Of a stretch of 64,000 nucleotides of DNA, positions 24,688 through 34,925 are shown one piece after another (position 1 is the first letter of the stretch; each line of letters opens with the position of its first letter). Where the stretch lies: assembly GCA_963804595.1 (NCBI GenBank), contig CAWDQZ010000008.1, positions 219,350-283,349 of the forward strand. The letters run 5' to 3'. The position numbers and the translations under genes are program-made. Source of the stretch: DASUPK01 sp963804595. Its GTDB lineage: Bacteria; Actinomycetota; Thermoleophilia; Solirubrobacterales; 70-9. The notes beneath the pieces are model-generated. The model was given only the letters and a program-made list of their open reading frames with translations. It had not been told where the DNA came from and made no database searches.

Positions 24688-27073
24688 TCACGACGCGGAC
24701 CGCATCGCCGCACGAACCCCGGCCTCGACGCCGTCGCGGACCACCGCCGGCGCGGTGTCGTAGAGGCTCAGCCCCACCTCCCGCCGCCAGGCGGTGAACG
24801 CCCGACGCTGCGCGGTCGTCATCGCGCTCTCGGGCAGCGGCGTGCCCGCGTCGTCCCAGAACCGCACGCCATCGTGACCGGCCGCCCACCGCTGCGGCGA
24901 CTGCTCGTCCGTCCACGGGTGGGCCCGACTGACCAGCGAGCGGATCTCGAGGTTGGCGGCGTCCGCAGCGTTCTCGGTCGCCTGCGTCGTGGCGCGCCGT
25001 TGGGCCGCCGCCGAGTCGGTGGGCAGCGTGGCGTCGACCAGCCGGTCGGCGGCCAACCGGACCAGTGGCGTGGCGAGGCGTCCGGCACCGGGGAGCACGA
25101 CCTTGCCGGCTGCCGCCTCGGCCAGCCCTGCGAGGACCCGGTTGCGGTCGTCGACGTCCGCGTCGCGTCGAGCGAGCCCCTCGCCCGCGCTCGTGAGCGT
25201 GAACCCGACGGTCTCGCCGAGCCTCCGAGCCACGGCGTCCAGCGCATGCGGATCACCCGATCGGTCGGCCCGCACCGCATCGACGAGGTCCGCCTCCAAC
25301 CGGGTGTCGAGCGCCCAGAGCACCTGCGACAGGGCGGGCGCCGCGGCCGGTTCCCGAGGCGCGGTGCCCGAGCCGCGGTCGGTCAGTGCCCCAGTGTCGA
25401 GGGCAACCACCCCGACCAGCGCCGCGGCCGTCGACCGGTCCGGGAGAACGGCCTCCCAGGTTCCTGGCGATCGACCCGGGCGGGTCAGCCGGTCGGCATC
25501 CAGCACCGCGCCCGCGTCCACACCGCCTCCCGCGCTGTCGTCCAGGACCGCGGTGACCGCGTCCGGGTGGCGCGCGAGCACCGTGCCCACGTCGCCCAGA
25601 GCCGGCGCCAGCGCCGCTCGGTAGGCGTCGGGTTCCGGCGTCGACAGAGCCTCTGATCCCACGGCTCCGAGGAACGCCGCGTCGAGGAGGACGGTGTCGC
25701 GGCGCGCCGGGTCGCCGCCCGTCGCCGTGACGAGCTGCGCGGTGGCGGCCAGCGAGGTTGCCGCCGCGCCCGGGTCCATGGAGCGGTACCGACCCGCGAC
25801 GAGCTGCTCGACGACCAGCCGACCGTCGGCGCCGGGCAGCGGCGCGAGCAGCCACGCCCGCGCCGCCTCGGCGTCGTGGTCGAGGGCCCGAGCCACCGCG
25901 AGAAGTGGGTCGTCCGTCGGGCCGCGCGCCCCGGTGAGCGCCGCGGCGGGCCGCACGGTGGAGGGCGAGCGCAGAGCGCGGTCTGCCGTGACCATCGCGA
26001 CGGCGACCGTGGACGCATACCGCGTGCCGGGACTGAGCCCGGCCTGTCGGGCGCCGGTCAGCAGCATCCCCTGGACCTCCGCTCCGCTCATCGCGCCGCC
26101 GGCGGCACGCGGCGGCGGAACCGCCACCGACGCGGCCAGCGCCACGAGCCATGGCTCACGCCAGGCGTCGAGGCGGGATCGGGTCGCGGCGTCGAGGCCG
26201 GCGGCATGGCGCGGGTCGGCGGCCGTCGCGAGCGCCGTGCCCAGCGCGACGCGCAGGCCCGCGTACGCCTCGCCGTCGCCCGCCCTCGCCAGCGCCTCGA
26301 GGGCCCGGCCCGCCGTCAACGGGTCGAGCCGCGCCCACAGCGCCTGGGCCGCGACCGGGTCCCAGCCGCGCGCCCCGAAGCGTGCGAGCGCCGGCCTCAG
26401 CCGCACCCACGTCCCCGTCGGCCACCGCCGCCAGGTCACGAGCGGTCAGGTCGGCGAGCGCGGCGGCTTCGCGGTGTACGAGGACACCCGACACGACCGG
26501 AAGGCCGGCCAGCACGGCGCCCCGTACGGCGGCCTCGGACGGTGGTGGGTCGGCCCAGCCCAGGGTCGAGGCCACGGGCCGTCCCGGACGGTCGACGGCG
26601 ACGACCTCTCCCGTGAGCGCACGAAGCCGGTGCGCGGCGACGTCGGCGGCCAGCTGGAGGTCGGCCGACACGACGCCGTAGGTTCCGGCGAGGGCGGCCA
26701 GCGACACCTCGGGAAGCACGGCCAGCGGGTCTGCGGGCAGGGCCGCGTCCCACGCGCCCTGCAGCGTCGCGGCACTGCGCTGGGCGGCGTCGAGCTCGTC
26801 GGCGTAGCCGGACAGCACCACCGCCGCCCGCGTCAGCCGGTCCCTCATCGCCGCCTCGAGCCCCGCGACCAGGGCCAGCTCAGTCGTCGCCGCCGTCGCC
26901 GCGTCGCCCGACCAGCCGGCGAGCACCGGAAGCCGACCGCCGCCGGCCGCCAGCGACGCGCCACCGATCGCGGCGGCGGCGGCCCGCAGCAGTGCTGCGG
27001 CCGACCAGATCCCGCTCGGCTCGCCCGGCGGCATCGGCAGGGCGTCGAGGCCGCCGCCGGGTGTCGGCCTCAC
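24688..27073 (-). pseudogene. Large WXG-like (type VII secretion-like) protein gene, frameshifted
   Basis: The reconstructed protein has about 795 residues. The first 110 look like a WXG100/PPE-type helical hairpin: a GWSGDAATAATTELA turn with Trp-Ser-Gly, then a second helix with YADELDAAQR. The rest is Ala/Asp-rich helical sequence (WDPVAAQALWARLDPL..., PESAMTTAQRRAFTAWR near the end) of unknown function. The frame breaks at 26386-26396; removing one base gives ...GAAEAALARFGARGWDP..., joining both halves. The GTG at 27073 overlaps the stop of the small upstream gene (GTGA), so the two are coupled, as type VII substrates often are. It could be a toxin-like or structural type VII protein, but no ESX machinery is in view. 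Confidence 0.65.
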
Positions 27074-27390
27074 CGGTCGCCGCCCGGGGACCAACCGCCG
27101 AAGACCGCGCCGGCCACCGAGTCCACCCGCGCGTACTCGACCGCCGCGCTGCCCAGCCCCGCCGAGAGGATCCCGGCCGCGTCGCCCAGCGTCGCCGCGA
27201 CCGCGGTCTCGACCCGCCCGAACCCGTCGACGGCCGCCGCGAGCGGGCCGGCACCGACCCCGAGGGCCGCGACCGCCTCGGCGACCGCCGCCACCACCAG
27301 CCGACCGGCGACGGCCAGCGCGGGCGCGTCACCCGCGGTCAGCGCAGCGGCGTCCTCGAGGTCGTCGGGGCGTACCGCATACCGAGGCAT
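27070..27390 (-). CDS. EspC/ESX-like small helical protein
   Basis: A 106-residue Ala-rich all-helical protein. The start YAVRPDDLEDAAAL and the end VEYARVDSVAGAVFG resemble the EspC/DUF2580 family, where a Y-x-x-x-D/E signal near the second helix end marks type VII substrates; here YARVD fits that pattern. It is followed with a four-base overlap by a large WXG-like gene, the classic arrangement of a small partner plus a large effector. No secretion genes are in the window, so export by a distant ESX-like system is inference. Confidence 0.6.
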   Translation of the reverse strand: MPRYAVRPDDLEDAAALTAGDAPALAVAGRLVVAAVAEAVAALGVGAGPLAAAVDGFGRVETAVAATLGDAAGILSAGLGSAAVEYARVDSVAGAVFGGWSPGGDR

Positions 27391-27442
27391 GTCCCGACGC
27401 TAGACACCGCGCCGGGACCGCCCCTTCCGTTGTCCACAGCCC

Positions 27443-29212
27443 TCAGGCGGTGAACCAGACCGCCGTGTCGGTGGGCACCGATCCGCTCGTGATCTCCTCG
27501 GACGCCGCCAGCACCTGAGCGCCCGCCGGCAGCGCCACCGGCGCCAGCCCGAGGTTGACCAGCACGGTCACGTCGGCGCGGTCGCCGTCCGTGGACCGGA
27601 ACGCGACCACGTCCGGGTCGTCGACGTAGGCCTCGAGCCACTCCAGGGAACCAGAGCCCAGCGCGTACGCCCGGCGCAGGTCGAGCAGGTGCCGGTAGAG
27701 CTCGAGGGTCGATCCCGGCACGCCCTCCTGGCGGTCGACCGCGAGCTCGCGGTAGGCGGCCGGCTGCGGTAGCCACGTGGCCGCCGTCGGGCCGAACCCG
27801 AGCGACGGGCCCGAGGCCGACCACGGGAACGGGATACGGCAGCCGTCCCGGCCGGTGTGCTCGCCGTCGGTCCGGATGAACGCCGGGTCCTGGCGCACCT
27901 CGTCCGGGAGGTCGGTGGCGTCCGGGAGGCCGAGCTCCTCGCCCTGGTAGAGGTAGGCGGCGCCGGGCAGCCCGAGCATCAGCGTCGTCGCGGCGCGGGC
28001 GCGTCGCAGCCCGAGCGCGGCGTCCGGCTGCACGTCCTCTGCCCGAATCCCGTTGGGGCGCGGGACGTCCTGGGGAAGCCCGAGGCGGGACGCGTGCCGG
28101 ACGACGTCGTGGTTCGACAGCACCCACGTCGTCGGTGCCCCGACCGTCGCGGAGGCCGCCAGCGAGCGGGCGATCGTCGAGACCAGCGCCTGGGCGTCCC
28201 AGTGGGCGTCGAGGAACTCGAAGTTGAACGACTGGTGCATCTCCGTCGGGCGGACGTAGCGCATCAGCCGCTCCACCGGCTGCACCCAGGCCTCGCCGCA
28301 GAGGATGCGCGTCGGCCGGTCGTACCCGTCGAGGACCTTGCGCCAGTCCTCGTAGATCTCGTGGACACCGTCCTGGTCCCAGAACGGGTGCCGCGGCGCG
28401 TCCGTCCCGTCGAGGTCGGCCGCCTCGTCGTCCCCGGAGTCGAGCAGTCGCAGCGCCCCGTCCCAGTCCGGCAGCGCCGGGTCCTTGACGAGTCCGTGCG
28501 CCACGTCGACCCGGAAGCCGGCCACGCCACGGTCCAGCCAGAACCGCAGAATGTCGAGGAACTCGGCGCGGACCTGGGGGTTCGCCCAGTTGAGGTCGGG
28601 CTGCTTGATGTCGAACAGGTGCAGGTACCACTGGCCCGGCTGCCCGTCGGCCTCGACCACGCGGGTCCAGCCGATCCCGCCGAACACCGACGGCCAGTTG
28701 TTGGGGGGCTGTTCCCCGTTCGGGCCCTTGCCGTCGCGGAAGATGTAGCGCGCGCGCTCCGGCGAACCCGGGGCTGCCGCCAGCGCCGCCTTGAACCAGG
28801 CGTGCTCGTCGGAGGTGTGGTTGGGGACCAGGTCGACCATGACCTTGAGCCCGAGCACGGTCGCCCGCTCGATGAGGGCGTCGGCGTCCGCCAGCCGCCC
28901 GAACACCGGGTCGATGTCCTCGTAGTCGGCGACGTCGTACCCGGCGTCGGCCATCGGCGAGCGGTAGAACGGGGAGATCCAGACGGCGTCGACACCGAGG
29001 TCGCGCAGGTAGGGCAGCCGGGCCGTGATGCCGGGCAGGTCGCCGACGCCGTTGCCGTCGGAGTCGGCCCACGAGCGCGGGTAGATCTGGTAGGTCACCG
29101 CACTGCGCCACCAGTCGGTGGCGTCGTCGCGGTGAGCGGAGCGGTCAGGGGCGAGGTCGAGGAGGGACGAGGTCGTCACACCCTCAAGCCTGAGGCCAGC
29201 CCCGAACCACAT
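27443..29212 (-). CDS. GH13 alpha-glucosidase (oligo-1,6-glucosidase type)
   Basis: A 589-residue glycoside hydrolase family 13 enzyme: WWRSAVTYQIYPRSWAD start, DLVPNHTSDEHAWF (region I), GFRVDVAHGLVKD with the nucleophile Asp (region II), ILCGEAWVQPVE with the acid/base Glu (region III) and LSNHDVVRH (region IV). It would hydrolyse terminal alpha-glucosidic bonds of maltose or isomaltose oligomers in the cytosol; no signal peptide is present. ATG 29212 is chosen for its GGAGG nine bases upstream; GTG 29179 (MTTSSLLD...) is closer to typical family starts. It is divergent from glbO. No sugar ABC transporter or LacI regulator is adjacent. Confidence 0.92.
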   Translation of the reverse strand: MWFGAGLRLEGVTTSSLLDLAPDRSAHRDDATDWWRSAVTYQIYPRSWADSDGNGVGDLPGITARLPYLRDLGVDAVWISPFYRSPMADAGYDVADYEDIDPVFGRLADADALIERATVLGLKVMVDLVPNHTSDEHAWFKAALAAAPGSPERARYIFRDGKGPNGEQPPNNWPSVFGGIGWTRVVEADGQPGQWYLHLFDIKQPDLNWANPQVRAEFLDILRFWLDRGVAGFRVDVAHGLVKDPALPDWDGALRLLDSGDDEAADLDGTDAPRHPFWDQDGVHEIYEDWRKVLDGYDRPTRILCGEAWVQPVERLMRYVRPTEMHQSFNFEFLDAHWDAQALVSTIARSLAASATVGAPTTWVLSNHDVVRHASRLGLPQDVPRPNGIRAEDVQPDAALGLRRARAATTLMLGLPGAAYLYQGEELGLPDATDLPDEVRQDPAFIRTDGEHTGRDGCRIPFPWSASGPSLGFGPTAATWLPQPAAYRELAVDRQEGVPGSTLELYRHLLDLRRAYALGSGSLEWLEAYVDDPDVVAFRSTDGDRADVTVLVNLGLAPVALPAGAQVLAASEEITSGSVPTDTAVWFTA

Positions 29213-29312
29213 GCAAATTTCCTCCGCTCCGTCTCAGTGCTCGGTTGGGTCGCGGGCGCCGGCGACCTCGGCGGCGTCAAGCGACGCCTCGGACGCCTGC
29301 GAGGATGACGCG

Positions 29313-29711
29313 GTGAGCTTCTACGACGAGGTCGGCGGCCATCCGACGTTCGCCGCGCTGGTGCACCGCTTCTACCAGGGCGTCGCCGAGGACCCCGAGC
29401 TGCGCGCGCTCTACCCGGAGGAGGACCTCGGTCCCGCTGAGGAACGCCTCCTCGGCTTCCTCGAGCAGTACTGGGGCGGGCCGACGACGTACTCGGAGCA
29501 GCGCGGCCACCCACGCCTGCGCATGCGGCACGCCCCGTATGCGGTCACCCCCACCCAGCGCGACCGCTGGCTGACGCACATGCTCGCCGCCGTCGACCAG
29601 ATCCGCGACGACGGCATCCTCGACGAGACCCACGATGTCGTCCTTCGGGACTACCTTGTCCGGGCGGCCCACTCGATGGTCAACACGTTCGAGGAGCCGC
29701 AGGCGGGCTAG
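29313..29711 (+). CDS. glbO: Group II truncated haemoglobin (GlbO-like)
   Basis: A 132-residue globin with the 2-over-2 pattern: FYDEVGGHPTFAALVHRFY, then LEQYWGGPTTYSEQRGHPRLRMRH, containing the TyrCD1-type and WG8-type residues and the proximal His of RMRHAPY. It binds haem and O2 or NO and is thought to aid oxygen delivery or peroxide chemistry near the membrane. The GTG at 29313 has GAGGA seven bases upstream. It is divergent from the glucosidase gene, with which no functional link is evident. Confidence 0.9.
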   Translation: MSFYDEVGGHPTFAALVHRFYQGVAEDPELRALYPEEDLGPAEERLLGFLEQYWGGPTTYSEQRGHPRLRMRHAPYAVTPTQRDRWLTHMLAAVDQIRDDGILDETHDVVLRDYLVRAAHSMVNTFEEPQAG

Positions 29712-29804
29712 CCACCACCCGACGTCTCCGCCTCGCTCCGATACGTCGTGGGGAACCCGGCCAGCCCGACACGACTGCTCCCTTCGAGTGAGATCCGAGG
29801 AGAC

Positions 29805-31127
29805 ATGGCGAACCTCGAGCAGCTCCGGTCCACCCAGTCCACGCCCCTGCTGACCCCCGACGACGCCGGCTACGCGGAGGCGGTCCGGCTGTGGGGAGCA
29901 CCCGCGTCGCCCGACGTCCTGGTGCGCCCGACGACAGAGGAGGAGGTCGGCGCCGCCCTGGTCTGGGCCGCTGCCGAAGGGGTCGAGGTGGGCGTCCGCA
30001 GCGGCGCCCACGGCCCCTGGACGCCCCTGCCCGGCGGACTGCTGGTCGACCTCGGCGCCTTCGCCCAGGTCGACGTCGCCGACGACGGGATCGTCAGCGT
30101 CGGCCCGGGCGCGACGTGGGGTGCGGTCGCCGATGCGCTGGCTCCTCACGGTCTCGCCCTCAGCTCGGGTGACACCCGGTCGGTCGGCGTGGGCGGCAAC
30201 GCCCTCGGGGCGGGCATCGGCTGGCTCGTGCGGTCGGTCGGGCTCGCCGTCGACCAGCTCGTCCGCGTTCAGCTCGTGACCGCGGACGGCCAGGTCGTCG
30301 TCGCGTCCGACGACGAGAACCCCGAGCTGTTCTTCGCGGTCCGGGGCGGCGGCGGGAACTTCGGCGTGGCCACCCGCCTCGACTTCCGGGCGACGCGCCT
30401 GGCCACTGTCGTGTCCGGATCCGCTTCCGTCGACCCCGAACGCCTCGGTGCCGCCGTACGCGGGGTCCGCGACGCGATGCGCGAGGCGCCTCGCGAGCTC
30501 GCGCTCACCGTGGTCAAGCCGCCACCGATGGGGCCGGACATCCCGCCGATGGTGGAGGTGGTGTGGGCCGGCGACGACGAGGAGGCCGCCCGGGCTGCCC
30601 TGGCGCCGGTCCTCGCGGTCGACGGGATGGGGGAGATCGACCTGCGGGTCGTTCCGTACGGGTCGACCCTCGTCGATCTGCCGGCACCGCCTCCCGGGCC
30701 GCCGCCGCGGATGGCCGGGGACAACGGTGTCTTCGCCGAGCTCTCCGACGCGATCGTGGACCGCGCGATGGCGGCGCTGGCCGCCCACCCGGCGTCCATG
30801 TTCGACGTCCGGTTCCTCGGCGGCGCCTTGGGGGACGTGCCCCCCGACGCGACGGCGCTCGCCTGGCGCGATGCGGAGGCCCTGGTGCACTGGATCGCGG
30901 TGCTCCCGCCCGAGGCGTCCGACGAGGAGGTCGCGCGGGCGCGACAGGTCTGGGCGGTGGTCGGGGACGCCGCCGACGCGGTATGCGGCACGCTCACCGA
31001 CTCGCGGGCTCCGGAGGTCGTGGAGCGCATGTACCCGCCGGCGACGCTCGAGCGACTCCGCGCCGTCAAGGCGGTCTGGGACCCGGGAAACCTGTTCCGC
31101 CGCAACCACAACATCCGGCCCGCCTGA
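29805..31127 (+). CDS. FAD-binding oxidase (berberine-bridge/PCMH type)
   Basis: A 440-residue protein with an FAD-binding PCMH domain (VRPTTEEEVGAALVWA; VRSGAHGPW, whose His is the usual covalent FAD site; GLAV...GGGGNFGVAT) and a C-terminal BBE segment ending VWDPGNLFRRNHNI. It oxidises an alcohol or sugar-like substrate with O2; the substrate is unknown. The ATG at 29805 has CGAGGAG just upstream, whereas the frame's earlier start at 29748 lacks a site. No twin-arginine or Sec signal is visible, so it is cytosolic. It follows glbO by 93 bases and could share O2-related regulation. Confidence 0.88.
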   Translation: MANLEQLRSTQSTPLLTPDDAGYAEAVRLWGAPASPDVLVRPTTEEEVGAALVWAAAEGVEVGVRSGAHGPWTPLPGGLLVDLGAFAQVDVADDGIVSVGPGATWGAVADALAPHGLALSSGDTRSVGVGGNALGAGIGWLVRSVGLAVDQLVRVQLVTADGQVVVASDDENPELFFAVRGGGGNFGVATRLDFRATRLATVVSGSASVDPERLGAAVRGVRDAMREAPRELALTVVKPPPMGPDIPPMVEVVWAGDDEEAARAALAPVLAVDGMGEIDLRVVPYGSTLVDLPAPPPGPPPRMAGDNGVFAELSDAIVDRAMAALAAHPASMFDVRFLGGALGDVPPDATALAWRDAEALVHWIAVLPPEASDEEVARARQVWAVVGDAADAVCGTLTDSRAPEVVERMYPPATLERLRAVKAVWDPGNLFRRNHNIRPA

Positions 31128-31159
31128 CCCAGCCCTACAGCCCGTCGGCCGCACGAAGC

Positions 31160-31245
31160 ACGTCGAGATGCGGATCATCGTGGGACGTGGCCCGCTCGGA
31201 GCCCCGATCCGACGTCGAGATGCGGATGATCGTGGGATATGGCCC
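31160..31245. repeat. Two 34-bp direct repeats at 52-bp period
   Basis: Copies at 31160-31193 and 31212-31245 differ at three bases; both contain gtcgagatgcgg followed by atcgtggga. They fill the gap between the convergent FAD oxidase and mscS stops. They could be members of a dispersed intergenic family or remnants of a duplication. No other copy is evident in this window. Confidence 0.75.
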
Positions 31246-31271
31246 CGACCAGGGCCGAGAGCCGGAGCCGG

Positions 31272-32195
31272 TCAGGCGGTCGGGCCCGTGAAGGGCACCG
31301 GCATCTGGACGTCGTTGGCGTCGAAGGCCGCCTTGAGCCGGCGCCGGATCTCGCGCTGGACGCCGTCGCGCTCGTTGGCACGGACCTGGGCGGTCACCCG
31401 CAGCGTGACCAGGCCCTGGGCCATCGCCTCGATCCCGGTGACGTGCGGCGTCTCCATGAGGACGTCGGACCACGGCTCCTCGTCGGCGAGGTTCTCGACC
31501 GCGGCGGTCATGATCCCGGTGACCCGGACGATGTCGTCGGTGTAGGCCAGCTGCACGTCCACGACCGCGACCGACCAGCCCTGGCTGCGGTTGCCCAGCC
31601 GGAGGATCTCGCCGTTGCGGATGTACCAGACCACCCCGTCGCCGTCCCGGAGCCGCGTGATCCGCAGCGTGACCTCCTCGACCGTCCCCACCACGGTGCC
31701 GGTGTCGATGACGTCGCCGACGCCGTACTGGTCCTCGACGATCATGAACAGCCCCGAGAGGGTGTCCTTGACGAGGCTCTGCGCACCGAAGCCGATGGCC
31801 AGGCCGGCGACCCCCGCGGACGCGAGCAGCGGGCCGAGGGGAATCCCGAACAGGTCGAGGATCATCAGCAGCGCGGTGCCGATGATGATGACGCTCACCG
31901 TGCTCTTGACGATCGTCGCGGCCGTCGCGACGCGCTTCTCGTGTCGCTCGTTGCCGTACCCGGTCGCGTTGGCCAGCACCCCGCCGACAGCGCCGAGCAG
32001 GGTGAACCGGTTCTCGTGCCTCTCGTTGGCCTTGCGGACGTAGCGGTCGACGAGGCGGTGGACGACGAACCGGGCGAGCGCGGCGCCCAGGATGATGACG
32101 ACGACGCGCAGCGGCACCCCGACCAGCGTCTGCCACGGCTCGGGCAGCGCGGTCGGGACGAGGTGCGCCGCCAGGGCGTTCAGCCGCTCAAGCAC
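31272..32195 (-). CDS. MscS-type mechanosensitive channel
   Basis: A 307-residue membrane protein with three or four N-terminal helices, the pore-lining helix GLAIGFGAQSLVKDTLSGLFMIVEDQY, which matches the MscS TM3 signature, and the beta domain GDVI...GTVEEVTLRITRLRDGDGVVWYIRNGEI. It would open under membrane tension to release solutes on osmotic downshock. The GTG start overlaps the pepN stop by eight bases, so it is translationally coupled to pepN, an unexpected partner. Direct repeats lie just after its stop. Confidence 0.93.
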   Translation of the reverse strand: MLERLNALAAHLVPTALPEPWQTLVGVPLRVVVIILGAALARFVVHRLVDRYVRKANERHENRFTLLGAVGGVLANATGYGNERHEKRVATAATIVKSTVSVIIIGTALLMILDLFGIPLGPLLASAGVAGLAIGFGAQSLVKDTLSGLFMIVEDQYGVGDVIDTGTVVGTVEEVTLRITRLRDGDGVVWYIRNGEILRLGNRSQGWSVAVVDVQLAYTDDIVRVTGIMTAAVENLADEEPWSDVLMETPHVTGIEAMAQGLVTLRVTAQVRANERDGVQREIRRRLKAAFDANDVQMPVPFTGPTA

Positions 32196-34787
32196 GCTTC
32201 GCGTCGCACTGCTGGGCCACCACGGCGGTCCGCGCGGCGTCCAGCTTCTCGAGGACCAGCCGGCGCAGCGCCTGCGGGGCGTCCTCGTTGGCGGCGAGCC
32301 ACGCCTCGGTCGTCGCGACGAGCTCCGGGCCGGCGAGCCCGAGCGGGTAGAACGCCAGCGGGTACTCCTTGCCGATGAGGCGTTCGCGGATCGCCGCGGA
32401 CCGGGTGTTCCACAGCGGGAGCAGGGCGTCGAAGTACTGCGGCACGTAGTCGGCGAGCATCGACTGGTCGAGGGCGCGGTTCCAGCCCGAGGTCAACGCC
32501 TCGATCACGGCGTTGGGCTGGCCGTCCTCCTCGACGGCGAGCCGCCACGCCTCGGCCTTGGCCTCTGCGGTCGGGCGTGCCGCGCGGGCGTGGAAGGCCC
32601 GCTCACGGCCGGCGTTCGTGTCGTCGCGGGCCAGCTCGGAGGCGATCTCCTCGTCGGTGGCGTCGCCCAGCGCGGCGAGCGCCGACAGCAGTGCCCACCG
32701 CATGTCCTGGTCGAGCTCGAGACCCGGGTAGGGCTGGCTGCCGTCGAACGCCGCGCGCAGCCGGGCGATGTCGTCCGCGCTGCGGGCCGCCCGTCCGAAC
32801 GCGCCGACCATCTGCAGCTGCCGGTCGGTGCCCGGCTCGGCGTCCTCGGCCATCTTGCGGAGCGCCTCGGCCACCTTGGCCTGGGTCTCCTCGCGGTGCT
32901 CCGGAGCGGAGTACAGCGTCGCCGAGGTCAGCAGCTGGGACGGGATCTGCTTGGTCGTCTGGAGGATCGTCCGGATCACCGTCGGGTGGGTCTCGGTGGC
33001 CAGCGACGCCAGCAGCAGGTCGACGAAGTCGCGGGCGGGCATCTCGCCCTCGCGGACCATCTCCCAGAACGCACCGATGACCAGCGACCGAGGAAGGCTC
33101 TCGGCGAAGTCGGCGGTGTGCTCCAGCAGCGTGGCGTACGAACGTTCGTCGAAGCGCAGCTTGGCGTAGCTGAGGTCGTCGTCGTTGGGCAGCAGCACGT
33201 CAGGCTGCGCGAGACCGACCAGCTCGGGCACCTCCGTGCGCGGGCCCTCGACGTCGAGCTCGTGCCGGCCGACGCGGACCAGCTTGCCGTCCTCGAGGGC
33301 GTAGCGGCCGATCGCGATGCGGTGCGGGCGCAGGGTGGGGTAGGCGTCGGCGGCGGTCTGCAGCACGGCGGCCGAGGTGATGACGCCGTCGGCGTCGGTG
33401 GCGACGTCGAGGGTCAGGGTGTTGACGCCGGCCGTCTTCAGCCACAGGTCCGACCAGGGTCCGAGGTCTCGGCCGGACGCGGACTCGAGCTCGATCAGCA
33501 GGTCGGCGAACCGGGTGTTGCCCCAGGCATACTTCGCGAAGTAGGTCCGCAGTCCGGCGACGAACGGCTCGATGCCGACGTAGGCGACGAGCTGCTTGAG
33601 GATCGCGCCGCCCTTGGCGTAGGTGATCCCGTCGAAGTTGACGAGGACGTCGTCGAGGTCGCGGATGTCGGCGTAGACCGGGTGCGTCGAGGGCAGCTGG
33701 TCCTGCTGGTAGGCCCACGTCTTCTCGTGGCTCTGGAAGGTGGTCCACGCCCCGGTCCAGTGGGTGGCCTCGGCCTGGCAGAGGGTAGAGGCCCATTCGG
33801 CGAAGGACTCGTTGAGCCAGAGGTCGTCCCACCACTGCATCGTCACGAGATCGCCGAACCACATGTGCGCGAGCTCGTGGAGGATGGTCAGCCCACGTCG
33901 CTCGACCAGGGGCTCGGGGACCTTGCCGCGGAAGACGTAGGTCTCGGTGATGGTCACGCAGCCGGCGTTCTCCATCGCGCCGGCGTTGTACTCCGGCGTG
34001 AAGATCTGGTCGTACTTCTCGAACGGGTAGGCCGAGTCGAACTCGCGCTCGAAGAACTCGAAGCCCTGCTTGGTCAGGTCGATGATGTTGTCGGAGTCGA
34101 CGTACTCGAAGAGCGAGCGACGCGCATACACCCCGAGCTCGACCGGGACCCCGACGGCTCTGGACGGTGTCGGTGACGCCGACGTAGGGCCCGGACACGA
34201 TGGCGGTGACGTAGGAGGAGAGGACCGGGGTCGGCGCGAAGGTCCACGTCGCGAGCGAGGTCCCGTCGCGGTCGCCGGCCGGGCGTCGGCGCCGGCGTGG
34301 GGGAGACGGACCGGACCGTCCAGTGGTCGGGCGCGGTGACCGTGAAGGCGAACGTGGCCTTGAGGTCGGGCTGCTCGAAGACGGCGAACACCCGGCGCGA
34401 GTCCGGCACCTCGAACTGGCTGTAGAGGTAGACCTCGCCGTCGACCGGGTCGACGAACCGGTGCATGCCCTCGCCGGTGTTGGTGTAGACCCCGGTGGCC
34501 TCCACGACGAGCTCGTTCTCGGCGGCGAGACCGGGCAGCGCGATCCGCGAGTCGACCCACTGGGTGGCCGGGTCGAGCGCCGCACCGTTCAGGACGACCG
34601 ACTCGACGGACTCACCGACGAAGTCGATGAAGGTCTCCGAACCCTCGGCCGCGGTGAACCGCACCGTGCTCCTCGTCGCGAAGGTCGCCGGCCCGGTGGC
34701 CAGGTCGAGGACGACGTCGTAGGAGTGGACCGCGATCAGGTCGGCGCGGGTCGCCGCCTCCTCGCGGGTGAGGTTCTGGCCGGGCAC
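32188..34787 (-). pseudogene. pepN: Aminopeptidase N, interrupted by two frameshifts
   Basis: The reconstructed protein is a complete M1 metallopeptidase of about 866 residues. The start is GTG 34787, reading LTREEAATRADLIAVHSYDV; the exopeptidase motif GAMEN and zinc motif HELAHMWFGD with the downstream Glu in NESFAEW are all present and intact. It would remove N-terminal residues from peptides in the cytosol. Two breaks fall in the N-terminal domain: at 34274-34290 and at 34153-34160. One extra base at each, when removed, yields continuous ...TPAPTPAGDRDGTSLATW... and ...TDTVQSVGVPVELGVY.... The 3' end overlaps mscS by eight bases. A sequencing error is likely, since the rest is well conserved. 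Confidence 0.85.
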
Positions 34788-34925
34788 GAGGAGGCTCCCT
34801 GGGGATCGGGGTCTGGGGCGGGCCCGGGTATGCGGATAAGCCCCGAACCGCCGTTCATGCTCTCACGGCGCAGCAGCTCGGGGACGCCGCTGGACCCTTC
34901 AGGCCATGGTGAGAAGATGCCGATC

